Notes under the pieces: model-generated
What the model was told of the DNA's origin: nothing
The model's database searches: none
What the model saw: the letters and a program-made list of their open reading frames with translations, nothing else
Shown: piece by piece, positions 26,565 through 34,886 of the stretch
Layout: every line of letters begins with the position of its first letter
Numbering within the stretch: the first letter of the stretch is position 1
Source of the DNA: an uncultured Prevotella sp.
Lineage (GTDB): Bacteria; Bacteroidota; Bacteroidia; Bacteroidales; Bacteroidaceae
Assembly: GCA_945830055.1 (NCBI GenBank)
Contig: CALZXH010000019.1
Location: 1 to 34,886 of the forward strand
DNA: 34,886 nucleotides
Direction of reading: 5' to 3'
Program-made: the position numbers and the translations under genes

Positions 26565-28947
26565 AGGAGCAATGAAAGCAGTGAAAGAAATGTTCTTCAG
26601 ATTCTGCAAGTGGTATAAAAGGTTGTATGTGGGCAGACCCTGGTATTTGAAGCTGTGTACTGCGACAGCTTCACTCGTCATTCTGTTTATAGCCTATCTG
26701 ATTGCTGTCGACATCAACTTCCTGTGGCTTTTTGGAAGGTCGCCAAGCATGAGTGTCATCAAGAATCCAGAACCAAACGTAGCCTCAGAACTTTATAGTG
26801 CCGACGGGGTGATGATAGGCAAGTTTTTCAACGAGAACAGGACTCCCGTCAAATACGAAGATGTGAATCCCGTGTTTTGGGAAGCATTGATTGCCACTGA
26901 AGACGAGCGGTTCTTCCACCATTTCGGCATTGATTTTCAAGGCGTTGTAGCAGCCCTGAAGGATTATGTCGTTCACAAGGACGCACGTGGAGCCTCAACG
27001 ATAACGCAACAGCTGGTAAAAAACATGTTTCGTGTCAGGACCCAATACTCCACAGGACTGTTGGGCAACATTCCCGGTCTTAAGATTCTCATCATGAAGA
27101 GCAAGGAGTGGATTACCGCTGTAAAGATTGAAAGTATCTTCAACAAGCATGAGATACTCACCATGTATGCCAATACCGTGGATTTCGGTTCCAATGCATT
27201 CGGAATAAAGACAGCCTGCAAAACGTATTTCGGCAACACGCCGAAAGACCTGACGGCAGAACAGGCGGCTGTACTCGTCGGTATGTTGAAGGCTACCACC
27301 TACTACAATCCCAGGATAAACCCGGAAAACGCATTCAAGAGAAGGAATGTGGTGCTGAACAACATGCTGAAAAAAGGTGCGCTGTCACAAACCCAATACG
27401 ACACACTGAAGATACAGCCCATCAAGCTCAACTACAGTGTGGAAAGCAACTACGATGGTCAGGCAAACTATTTCAGGGAAACTGTTGCCGCATATCTCAA
27501 GGACTGGTGCAGGGAAAACGGATATGACCTCTACAACAGCGGTCTGAAAATCTACACCACCCTTGACACCCGAATGCAGAAATATGCGGAAGAGGCGGCA
27601 CTGAAGCAGATGCAGTCTGTACAAAAGAATTTCGACAACCACTGGGGAAAGACCAACCCGTGGCAAGACGAGAGGCATCAGGAGATTCCCGGCTTTATAG
27701 AAGACATCGCCAAGAGGACCGTCGCCTACAAGATGCTCAAACAGAAATATGGCGACAACACCGACTCCATAGAGTATTGGCTGAATCAGCCCCACAAGGT
27801 AAGACTCTTTGACTATGAAAACGGAAGCATAGAGAAAGAGATGAGCACGATGGATTCTATCAGATACATGGTCAGGTTCATGCACTGCGGCTTCGTGGCC
27901 ATGGAGGCAGAAACAGGACATGTAAAGGCATGGGTGGGCGACCTGGACTTCGACTCATGGAAATATGACAAGGTGACCGCCATGCGCCAACCCGGTTCCA
28001 CGTTCAAATTGTTTGTCTATACTGAAGCTATGAACCAGGGATTGACCCCATGCGACCGAAGAACGGATGAGTATTTCAGCATGAAGGTCTTTGACAAGTC
28101 GAAGAACAAGGAGGTGACATGGGCTCCTACCAATGCCAATGGTTTCTTTACGGGAGACACGATGCCGCTGAAAGCTGCATTTGCACAGAGTGTAAACTCC
28201 ATCGCTGTCAAATTAGGTCAGGAAATGGGCATCAACCGCATTGCCGCTACCGCCCATGCCATGGGCATTCAAAGCAAGCTACACGAGACCCCATCATTGG
28301 CATTGGGAGCCAGCGATGTGAATCTGCTGGAACTGGTCAACTCCTATTCCACCGTTTCGCGCAACGGCGTATATGTATCTCCCGTGCTGGTGACAAAGAT
28401 CGTTGACAGAAACGGAACTGTAGTATATACGTCACACGAAGAAAAGAAAACTGCCATATCTGCCAAGAGCGCCTTCTTCATGCAACAGTTGCTGATGGGC
28501 GGTCTTCGGGAGCCAGGTGCCACCAGCATGAGTCTGAACAGGTATGTAAGCAGTTTCAGAGATACTGATTTCGGAGGAAAGACAGGAACTTCCAACAACC
28601 ATTCTGACGCATGGTTTGTGGGAGTAAGCCCCAAATTAGTGGCAGGCGCATGGGTAGGCGGTGAATACCGCTGCATCCACTTCAGGACCGGCGCTTTAGG
28701 CCAGGGTAGCAGAACCGCCCTTCCCATCTGCGGACTGTTTTTCGAGTCTGTGCTGAAGGACAAGGCATTTGAGAAATACAGGGGCAAATTCCCCGGTCAG
28801 ATGAGCGACGTGAGCATCACCGACTTTGGCTGCGCCAGTTACTATCATCGTCCCGACACCGACTCTATTGAGATAGACACACTGCTGACAGACGATTTCG
28901 AGCCTGTCAATATGGCTGTATCAGGCGCAAAAGATTCCATTCATTGA
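26536..28947 (+). CDS. mrcA: Penicillin-binding protein 1A (class A, bifunctional)
   Basis: Polymerises and cross-links peptidoglycan in the periplasm. The 803 residues start with a short cytoplasmic part and one membrane segment (about 40-60). The glycosyltransferase domain has Glu122 in ATEDERFFHHFGID and GASTITQQLVKN. The transpeptidase domain has Ser488-x-x-Lys491 (PGSTFK), Ser552-Val-Asn (SVN) and Lys682-Thr-Gly. All active-site motifs are intact. The start overlaps miaA by 29 bases; a later in-frame Met at residue 13 would avoid the overlap but also keeps the membrane segment. Confidence 0.95.
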   Translation: MAQTTTDKHKGAMKAVKEMFFRFCKWYKRLYVGRPWYLKLCTATASLVILFIAYLIAVDINFLWLFGRSPSMSVIKNPEPNVASELYSADGVMIGKFFNENRTPVKYEDVNPVFWEALIATEDERFFHHFGIDFQGVVAALKDYVVHKDARGASTITQQLVKNMFRVRTQYSTGLLGNIPGLKILIMKSKEWITAVKIESIFNKHEILTMYANTVDFGSNAFGIKTACKTYFGNTPKDLTAEQAAVLVGMLKATTYYNPRINPENAFKRRNVVLNNMLKKGALSQTQYDTLKIQPIKLNYSVESNYDGQANYFRETVAAYLKDWCRENGYDLYNSGLKIYTTLDTRMQKYAEEAALKQMQSVQKNFDNHWGKTNPWQDERHQEIPGFIEDIAKRTVAYKMLKQKYGDNTDSIEYWLNQPHKVRLFDYENGSIEKEMSTMDSIRYMVRFMHCGFVAMEAETGHVKAWVGDLDFDSWKYDKVTAMRQPGSTFKLFVYTEAMNQGLTPCDRRTDEYFSMKVFDKSKNKEVTWAPTNANGFFTGDTMPLKAAFAQSVNSIAVKLGQEMGINRIAATAHAMGIQSKLHETPSLALGASDVNLLELVNSYSTVSRNGVYVSPVLVTKIVDRNGTVVYTSHEEKKTAISAKSAFFMQQLLMGGLREPGATSMSLNRYVSSFRDTDFGGKTGTSNNHSDAWFVGVSPKLVAGAWVGGEYRCIHFRTGALGQGSRTALPICGLFFESVLKDKAFEKYRGKFPGQMSDVSITDFGCASYYHRPDTDSIEIDTLLTDDFEPVNMAVSGAKDSIH

Positions 28948-29031
28948 AAGCCGGGGGCTGCCGATTCTTAGGAACCAGCCTGTATATGAAAAAAATGAGA
29001 TTCCCGTCAATTTGACAAGACAAAGAAATGA

Positions 29032-30897
29032 ATGATGATGAAAAAAGAAAAGGTTTCCAAGGGATTGAAGATAGGTTTTACCTATCTGGTACTGGCCAAT
29101 CTGCTGTTTGCCGTCCAGTTATTCCTGTTTATGAATGAGATTGTCGCTTCTGTGATGGATTTCACGGGATGGACATTCTTCGTCACATCGTGCATCTCCC
29201 ATGCCGCCTGTCTGGCGCTCATACCTTTCCTGCTGCTCTACCTCCCGCTATGCCTGTTGCGCCAATGGAAATGGGGCGGAGGCCTGTTTGTAGCCTTCAT
29301 ATCGGTATTGAGTCTGCTGTTGTTCTTGGACATGCAGGTTTTCGCCATTTACCGTTTCCATATCAATGGCTTTGTGCTGAACATGGTATTCAGTCCGCAA
29401 GCCACAGACATATTCACCTTCGATGCCATGCTGTATGTCAAGGAGGTCTTTCTGTTTTTGCTCATCATCGGCATCTGCGTCTTGCTGTGGTGGGTTTCAC
29501 AACGCTATTTCCGTTTTTGCACCCGCCGCATGGTCATCATCAGTCTGGCCTGTATGATTGGCAGCACCCTCTACGCCCACCTGTATCACATCTACGCCTC
29601 TTACATCCAGCAGACATCAGTCATCAAGAGCCAGCGTCTGCTGCCCTATTATTTCCCCACTACCGCTCTGGGACTGATGTATGACTTAGGCATCCCCATG
29701 ATAGAGCGGACAGAAACCATGGGCGACCTGGGGCAACTGCAGGGAGACATCAATTATCCCTTGCATCCGTTGACGATGAGCAGCGATACCGTGAGACAGC
29801 AGCCCAACATTGTCATTGTGCTGATAGACTCGTGGAACAAGCGCACGCTTGACTCCCTCTGTATGCCCAATGTGTGGCGCTATGCCCAGGAAAACGTCTG
29901 TTACGACAACCATTTCAGTTGCAGCAACGGCACCCGCAGTTCGGTATTCAGCCTTTTCTTCTCGTTGCCATCCTATTACTGGGACGTTTTCGAGTCGGGC
30001 AAGGTGAGTCCGCTTTTCATCAAGGAACTGCTGCGGGGCGGATGGAAATGCCAGGTCTATCCGAGTGCATCCCTCATAGAGCCTCCGTTCTATCGTGTGG
30101 TGTTTCAGGATATTCCCGATCTGAACGTCTCGACCGAAGGTGCCACCGTATGGCACCATGACCGCAATCTCACCGATATGTTCATTACGGACATGCGGAA
30201 ACACGCAGCCCGCAACGAGCCTTTTTTCTCACTGCTGTTCTATGACCTGCCCCACAGTTATTCCCTGCCCGAAGACAAGTTGACCACTTTTACCCCTTGC
30301 TGGCCCTATGCCGACTACACCCGTCTGTCCAACGATACAGACCCGACAGGCTTCTTCAACCTCTACCGCAACTGCTGTTTTGAGGTGGACCTTATGCTGA
30401 AGGATGTGTTCGCGTCGCTACAAGAGGCAGGCGTGGCGGACAACACCATCGTGATGATTACGGGCGACCACGGCCAGGAGTTCAATGAAAACAAGAAGAA
30501 TTACTGGGGACATAACGGAAACTTCTCAAAGTGGCAGATAGGCGTACCCTTGGTGTGCCGCTTTGCAGGCGACCGCCATGCCCCGGGGCACCGCCATCAT
30601 CGCACCACCCATTACGACATTGTTCCGACACTCATGCAGGAAGCCATCGGCATCACCAATCCCACCGCCGACTACAGCATGGGGCATCATCTTGACGACC
30701 GTTGCAGCCGCAACTGGCATGTGGTGGGCAGCGAACTGAACTATGCCTTCATCGTAGATGGCGACACCATCCTTGAAAAGACGCCGGAGGGAAGCATGGA
30801 GGTGACCGACGCACAGTTGAACCCTGTGGAGAACTACCGGATAGACAGCAAGGCATTCCGCAAGGCGGTGGAAAGGCTGAACAGTTTTATGAAGTGA
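29032..30897 (+). CDS. YejM/PbgA-like inner-membrane sulfatase-fold protein
   Basis: Five predicted membrane segments (about residues 14-36, 47-72, 83-103, 136-157 and 165-185) precede a periplasmic alkaline phosphatase/sulfatase domain from about 258 to the end. The order matches E. coli YejM/PbgA, and local segments align: RFHINGFVLNMVFSP after TM3, SQRLLPYYFPTTALG before the domain, and FFSLPSYYWDVF. Putative metal and nucleophile residues are present: Asp266, Thr301 (SNGTRSS), Asp479-His480 (TGDHGQEF) and His494. It could be a YejM-type lipid A regulator or a working phosphoethanolamine-type transferase. Three Met codons (29032, 29035, 29038) are equally possible starts. It lies after PBP1A and about 4 kb from lpxC. 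Confidence 0.75.
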   Translation: MMMKKEKVSKGLKIGFTYLVLANLLFAVQLFLFMNEIVASVMDFTGWTFFVTSCISHAACLALIPFLLLYLPLCLLRQWKWGGGLFVAFISVLSLLLFLDMQVFAIYRFHINGFVLNMVFSPQATDIFTFDAMLYVKEVFLFLLIIGICVLLWWVSQRYFRFCTRRMVIISLACMIGSTLYAHLYHIYASYIQQTSVIKSQRLLPYYFPTTALGLMYDLGIPMIERTETMGDLGQLQGDINYPLHPLTMSSDTVRQQPNIVIVLIDSWNKRTLDSLCMPNVWRYAQENVCYDNHFSCSNGTRSSVFSLFFSLPSYYWDVFESGKVSPLFIKELLRGGWKCQVYPSASLIEPPFYRVVFQDIPDLNVSTEGATVWHHDRNLTDMFITDMRKHAARNEPFFSLLFYDLPHSYSLPEDKLTTFTPCWPYADYTRLSNDTDPTGFFNLYRNCCFEVDLMLKDVFASLQEAGVADNTIVMITGDHGQEFNENKKNYWGHNGNFSKWQIGVPLVCRFAGDRHAPGHRHHRTTHYDIVPTLMQEAIGITNPTADYSMGHHLDDRCSRNWHVVGSELNYAFIVDGDTILEKTPEGSMEVTDAQLNPVENYRIDSKAFRKAVERLNSFMK

Positions 30898-30966
30898 CGG
30901 CAGCATCATTCCCGGCCAAAAGACTGTTACGGGTTGTCCGCATTGTCGAAAATTATCATTATAATT

Positions 30967-32922
30967 ATGCACATCAAGAAAACAATTGCAATCATGTTGG
31001 CAGGGATGCTGTCATGCTCCGCGGCAACGGCACAGGACAAGGCACACATCTCAGTGACAAACCCGGAAGGCACCATTGAACTGAATGTCAATGTGGATGA
31101 CGGTAGCCCTGCATATTCCGTAAAACTGGGCGGAGAGACTGTAATCGGGAAGTCGCCCCTCGGTGTCGTGGCCGACTTTGCCGATTTCTCCAAGGAGATG
31201 AAGGTGAAGGACCACAAGACCACGACCAAGGTGATGGACTACACCAACAGCCACATCAAGAAATCAAAGGTCAGCCATACCGCCACGGATCTGGTGGTGA
31301 CACTGGAGAATCCCCAAGGCCGCACGCTCGCTGTTGAGTTTGTGGTCGGGACTTCCGACGTGGCATTCCGCTACCTTCTGCCCAAAGAGAAAGGAACCGG
31401 GTCGGTGCGTGTGATGGAAGAGAAGACTGGATTCGCCATCCCCTCTGATGCCACAGCCTTCCTTTCTCCCCAGAGCGACCCGATGATTGGATGGAAGCGC
31501 ACAAAGCCCAGTTACGAGGAGGAATACATCATCGACGCTCCCCTCACCCATAAGTCAAAGTACGGCAAAGGCTTTACTTTCCCCGCTTTGTTCAAAACAC
31601 CTGCCGGCAAGTGGATTCTTGTCAGCGAGACCGGTACTGACCGTCATTATGCAGGCTGTCGTCTGAGCGACTACACCAACGGCATCTATAAGATAGAGTT
31701 CCCCATGCCGGGAGAGAACAATGGCAACGGTACCGTCGAACCAGCCTTCGCCCTACCCGGAGCCACTCCTTGGCGCACCATCACCCTAGGAGACAATCTC
31801 GCCCCGATTGTGGAGACAACCATAGCATGGGATGTGGTAGAGCCCATCTATGAGGCAAAACAAGACTATAGACCCGGACGCGCCACCTGGAGTTGGATTC
31901 TCTGGCAGGACAACAGTATCAACGAGAAAGACATTAGGACCTATATCGACTTCGCCCACGATATGGGATGGGAGCACACGCTCATCGACAACTGGTGGGA
32001 CACCAAGATCGGAAAGCCTAGAATGGAGGAGTTGATAAGATATGCCCGTTCCAAAAGCGTGGAGCCTATCCTTTGGTACAGTTCAAGCGGTTATTGGAAC
32101 GACATCGTGCAGGGACCTGTCAACCTGATGGACAACCCTCGCATACGCCGAAACGAAATGGATTGGCTTCAGAAAAACGGCATCAAGGCCATCAAGGTGG
32201 ACTTCTTCGGCGGCGACAAGCAGGAGACGATGCGCCTCTATGAGGATATCCTCAGCGATGCCAACGACCACGGCATCATGGTGATATTCCACGGATGCAC
32301 CCTGCCTCGCGGATGGGAGAAGATGTACCCCAACTATATCGGTTCCGAGGCGGTGCTCGCATCCGAGAACCTTGTGTTCAGCCAACACTTCTGCGACAAG
32401 GAGGCTGAGAATGCCACCCTGCATCCCTTTATCCGCAACACTGTGGGTGCCATGGAGTTTGGAGGAACATTGCTCAACAAGCGCCATAACCGTAACAACA
32501 ACGGCGGAAAGATACGCCGCACCACCGATGCTTTCGAACTTGCCACTGCCGTCATCTTCCAAAGTCCGGCGCAGAACTTCGCCCTTGCTCCCAACAATCT
32601 CACTGACGCACCTGCCGAGGCTATCGAATTTATGAAGAGCATACCCACCCTTTGGGACGACATCAGATTCATTGAAGGCTATCCCGGCAAGTATGCCGTG
32701 CTCGCCCGTCGCCACGGAGACACCTGGTACGTTGCCGGCATCAATGCCGGGTCTGAACCGAAACAGATAAAGATTGACCTCTCGGCATTTGGCAACCAAG
32801 CGGAGGTGCTCTGCGAAGGCAAGAAAGGCGAACTGAAAAAGCAGGAGATGAAACTGAAGAAGGGCAAGACCTTCACTATCTCCATGCAGCCGAACGGAGG
32901 TTTTACAGCGATAGTAGAATAA
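30967..32922 (+). CDS. Glycoside hydrolase family 97, probable retaining alpha-galactosidase type
   Basis: A secreted enzyme that probably cleaves alpha-linked galactose or glucose from oligosaccharides. The 651 residues start with a signal peptide (MHIKKTIAIMLAGMLS, cut near ATA-Q). GH97 parts are an N-terminal beta-sandwich, a TIM-barrel region with DNWWDTKIGKPRMEEL and a C-terminal sandwich. Asp412 in IKVDFFGGDK matches the position of the nucleophile in retaining GH97 alpha-galactosidases, while inverting SusB-type enzymes use Glu instead. Substrate is inferred. The ATG at 30967 is chosen because the frame's earlier TTG adds no signal-peptide sense. The next gene follows after four bases. 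Confidence 0.9.
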   Translation: MHIKKTIAIMLAGMLSCSAATAQDKAHISVTNPEGTIELNVNVDDGSPAYSVKLGGETVIGKSPLGVVADFADFSKEMKVKDHKTTTKVMDYTNSHIKKSKVSHTATDLVVTLENPQGRTLAVEFVVGTSDVAFRYLLPKEKGTGSVRVMEEKTGFAIPSDATAFLSPQSDPMIGWKRTKPSYEEEYIIDAPLTHKSKYGKGFTFPALFKTPAGKWILVSETGTDRHYAGCRLSDYTNGIYKIEFPMPGENNGNGTVEPAFALPGATPWRTITLGDNLAPIVETTIAWDVVEPIYEAKQDYRPGRATWSWILWQDNSINEKDIRTYIDFAHDMGWEHTLIDNWWDTKIGKPRMEELIRYARSKSVEPILWYSSSGYWNDIVQGPVNLMDNPRIRRNEMDWLQKNGIKAIKVDFFGGDKQETMRLYEDILSDANDHGIMVIFHGCTLPRGWEKMYPNYIGSEAVLASENLVFSQHFCDKEAENATLHPFIRNTVGAMEFGGTLLNKRHNRNNNGGKIRRTTDAFELATAVIFQSPAQNFALAPNNLTDAPAEAIEFMKSIPTLWDDIRFIEGYPGKYAVLARRHGDTWYVAGINAGSEPKQIKIDLSAFGNQAEVLCEGKKGELKKQEMKLKKGKTFTISMQPNGGFTAIVE

Positions 32923-32926
32923 GGAT

Positions 32927-34201
32927 ATGACGGGAATGATCAAAAAAACGATTGCCATCATGGTGATGGCAATGCTTCCCTGTCTGGGAATTTATGCGAA
33001 GAAGAAGGCACAGCCGCAGCAGAGCGACCGTGAGTACTGGACGGCTTTGGCATACAGGATTGCACAGCCTGTGCTGGAGAATATGGCAAAAGGCGAACTG
33101 CAGAAAAACATGCAGACGGAGTTCAGTCCGAGTTTCGACAACCGCAACAGGAAGGTGCTGTATATGGAGTGTTTCGGCAGACTGATGGCCGGAGTGGCGC
33201 CTTGGCTCACGCTGCCTGATGACGATACGGCTGAGGGCAGACAACGCAGGCAGTTGCGCGAGTGGGCTTTGGCTTCGTACAAGAATGCCGTTGACCCAGA
33301 CAGTCCCGACTATCTGTGCTGGGGCATCGGCGGCCAGAACCTGGTGGATGCCGCCTATATAGCCGAGAGTTTCCTGCGTGCCTACGACACCCTGTGGAAA
33401 CCGCTCGACGAGACTACGAAAGAGCGCTATCTGAAAGAGTTTGCCAAACTGCGCAAGATTGACCCGCCCTATACCAACTGGCTGCTCTTCTCCTCTACCA
33501 TCGAGAGTTTTATGGCCAAGGCGGGCGGCGGTTATGACGCCTATCGGGTGAACTCTGCCTGCCGCAAGATAGAGGAATGGTATGTGGGCGACGGATGGTA
33601 TGCCGACGGTCCGGAATTCGCCTTCGACTATTACAGCAGTTATGTGTTCCATGCGATGTATCTGGAGACACTGCAGGCCATGATAGACGCCAGGGCGAAC
33701 ACGCGCCTCGACTATAAGAAGTATTACGACCGGGCGTTGAACCGCTGTCAGAAGTATGCCGTCATTCTGGAGAGGTTTATCTCGCCCGAGGGCACCTTCC
33801 CCGCTTTCGGAAGGAGCATCCCCTACCGCATGGCGGCGATGCAGCCGCTCGCCCTGATGGCGTGGTATCAGACGCTGCCCAAGGACCTGACCAACGGACA
33901 GGTGCGCGCCGCCCTGACAAAGGTGATGCACCGCATGTTCGACACACAGGACAACTTCAACGAGGGCGGCTATCTCACCATCGGTTTCTGCGGCCGCCAG
34001 CCCGACATCGCCGACTGGTACACAAACAACGGCTCTCTCTATATGACCACCCTCGCCTTCATGCCCCTCGGCTTGCCAGCCGACCACCCTTTCTGGACCG
34101 ATGCGCCGCAGCCATGGACACAGGTAAAGGCATGGAACGGAGAACCGTTCCCCAAAGACCATCACTGGAGAGACAACATACAAACCAAGGACAAATGGTA
34201 A
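32927..34201 (+). CDS. DUF2264 family secreted protein, possible glycoside hydrolase
   Basis: The 424 residues begin with a signal peptide (IKKTIAIMVMAMLPCLGIYA). The rest matches the DUF2264 pattern as I remember it: WGIGGQNLVDAAYIAESFL, GWYADGPEFAFDYYSSYV and a final TTLAFMPLGLP. Some DUF2264 members are known beta-glucuronidases (GH154), but I cannot assign a substrate here. It is paired with GH97 four bases upstream, and the two signal peptides share IKKTIAIM. They probably act together on one glycan. The long antisense frame over this gene is a shadow. Confidence 0.8.
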   Translation: MTGMIKKTIAIMVMAMLPCLGIYAKKKAQPQQSDREYWTALAYRIAQPVLENMAKGELQKNMQTEFSPSFDNRNRKVLYMECFGRLMAGVAPWLTLPDDDTAEGRQRRQLREWALASYKNAVDPDSPDYLCWGIGGQNLVDAAYIAESFLRAYDTLWKPLDETTKERYLKEFAKLRKIDPPYTNWLLFSSTIESFMAKAGGGYDAYRVNSACRKIEEWYVGDGWYADGPEFAFDYYSSYVFHAMYLETLQAMIDARANTRLDYKKYYDRALNRCQKYAVILERFISPEGTFPAFGRSIPYRMAAMQPLALMAWYQTLPKDLTNGQVRAALTKVMHRMFDTQDNFNEGGYLTIGFCGRQPDIADWYTNNGSLYMTTLAFMPLGLPADHPFWTDAPQPWTQVKAWNGEPFPKDHHWRDNIQTKDKW

Positions 34202-34222
34202 TCGCGAGACGGATGTGTCCGG

Positions 34223-34255
34223 GCTGTTCCTATGGTCAAAACCTTACGGAACAGC
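34223..34255. terminator. Inverted repeat between convergent genes, weak terminator
   Basis: GCTGTTCC (34223-34230) pairs perfectly with GGAACAGC (34248-34255) over 17 bases. It lies between the DUF2264 stop and the end of the minus-strand gene, partly in its last codons. No T-run follows on either strand, so a terminator role is only inferred. Confidence 0.35.
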
Positions 34256-34769
34256 TAACGGATGCCGTCAAGGCAGGTGCGAAAGTTTTTCGGTTGCTGT
34301 CGCTGAACATCTTGTAGAAATTGACAAACTTACGGTCTGTCAGTCGTGAGGTGCGCCTCCATGTACACCCCACCCCGGCACGTAGTGTGAACTGTTTTGA
34401 AGGACAGTATTCCATCTCCATCATGGACCTTGTCATGGTGGTTGAATAGACTTTTACCTCATCCTCCCATTTCATCACGGCCGACATGCCGTCCATGTCG
34501 ATGACTTTGAGTACAGAGTTTCCCTGTGGCGACCATCTCCGGTGTATGTCCAATTTCAATCCGTTAGCCATAGACAGGTCTATCCCTGTCTTAGCCTTGC
34601 TCTGCCATTTCAGATACAGCATGGGTAGCACGGCAGGCAGTCCGTAGGTATTGGTCAGAGCCGCTCCGGCTCCGAGTTCCAGAGAGTGGCTGTACCTATA
34701 TTTGACAATGGCACCACCATTGAAATGGATGGTCCGTCGCGCTATATGGCTGGGGAATGACTCTATACG
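34236..34769 (-). pseudogene. 3' part of an outer-membrane beta-barrel gene (DUF6268-like), 5' part broken
   Basis: The frame is open from 34769 to the stop at 34236, about 177 codons, but the first Met is at 34631. The 46 codons before it still look coding, with alternating polar and hydrophobic residues (GGAIVKYRYSHSLELGAGAA). A stop (TAA) at 34770-34772 cuts the frame. The C-terminus ends in Phe (SVSCSVRF), as in outer-membrane barrels, and IDMDGMSAVMKWEDEV resembles Bacteroidetes DUF6268 porin-like proteins, though this is from memory. Family members are longer, so the N-terminal half is missing. It may be a pseudogene, or a frameshift may be hidden near the palindrome. Confidence 0.55.
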
Positions 34770-34781
34770 TTATCATAACGT
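34767..34781. repeat. 15-base palindrome at the gene break
   Basis: ACGTTAT-C-ATAACGT has perfect 7-base arms around one base. The in-frame stop that breaks the barrel gene lies inside it. It could be an operator, a recombination site or chance. Confidence 0.5.
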
Positions 34782-34886
34782 GAGTTCGACGAATTGTGCG
34801 CACTGACTGCTTGCTGATGAGCTTTGCGAATAAAGTGCAACCTGCGCATAGCCCGGGGCAGAATGGAGCGAAGCGGAATGACACCC
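34782..34886. other. End of window, no recognised gene
   Basis: None of the reading frames continues the barrel protein in a way I can recognise. The GC-rich stretch near 34850-34880 (CCCGGGGC, then GGAGCGAAGCGGAATG) looks non-coding. The window ends here, so a gene or element starting further right cannot be judged. Confidence 0.4.

Noticed and set aside
32903..34183. 426-codon minus-strand frame over the DUF2264 gene
   Set aside because: It overlaps almost the whole of a gene with a signal peptide and family motifs. No domain or promoter supports the antisense reading.

Overview
The window comes from a Bacteroidetes chromosome, most likely Prevotella or a close relative. The evidence is the TTTG-N18 to N21-TAnnTTTG promoters, starts that mostly lack Shine-Dalgarno sites, a fused LpxC-FabZ, a type III glutamine synthetase, a Bacteroidetes-style threonine operon, a secreted protein whose C-terminus resembles a type IX sorting domain, and a GH97 enzyme. 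The genus is inferred; the phylum is well supported. Most of the window is housekeeping. I saw no phage, transposase, CRISPR array or defence island.

Left part (1-6.1 kb, minus strand): agmatine deiminase (aguA) and N-carbamoylputrescine amidase (aguB) lead into type III glutamine synthetase (glnN). Then comes the ribosomal protein operon rpsF-rpsR-rplI, with its own promoter, a possible S6:S18 leader hairpin, Shine-Dalgarno sites before rpsR and rplI, and a strong terminator. The first 466 bases hold no convincing gene, only repeats and one promoter-like site. aguA shares a divergent promoter region with a secreted Ig-like protein (6201-7856).

Middle (7.9-14.9 kb): a 670-base spacer carries stem-loops, short tandem repeats and a tRNA-Arg(TCT) gene with promoter and terminator. 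A flavodoxin/ferredoxin (EFR1-type) gene, possibly leaderless, precedes the threonine operon: thrA (aspartokinase-homoserine dehydrogenase), an ApgM-like protein that probably acts as homoserine kinase, and thrC. A tRNA-Ser(GCT)/tRNA-Glu(CTC) pair follows with its own promoter and terminator.

Right part (14.9-34.2 kb, all plus strand): tcdA, phoH, purC, ubiE/menG, aroE, purM, prfA and pyrF are tightly packed. Lipid A genes lpxD, lpxC-fabZ and lpxA follow, then miaA, a class A penicillin-binding protein, and a membrane sulfatase-fold protein that resembles YejM/PbgA. Lipid A synthesis, peptidoglycan synthesis and a possible envelope-lipid regulator therefore lie side by side. Two secreted carbohydrate-active proteins (GH97 and DUF2264) follow as a pair. 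The window ends with the 3' part of an outer-membrane beta-barrel gene on the minus strand, broken near a 15-base palindrome.

No wholly new system is evident. The items most worth checking are the YejM-like protein beside the lpx genes, the Shine-Dalgarno sites on the S18/L9 genes, the agmatine-to-glutamine cluster, the ApgM-like homoserine kinase, and the broken gene at the right end.
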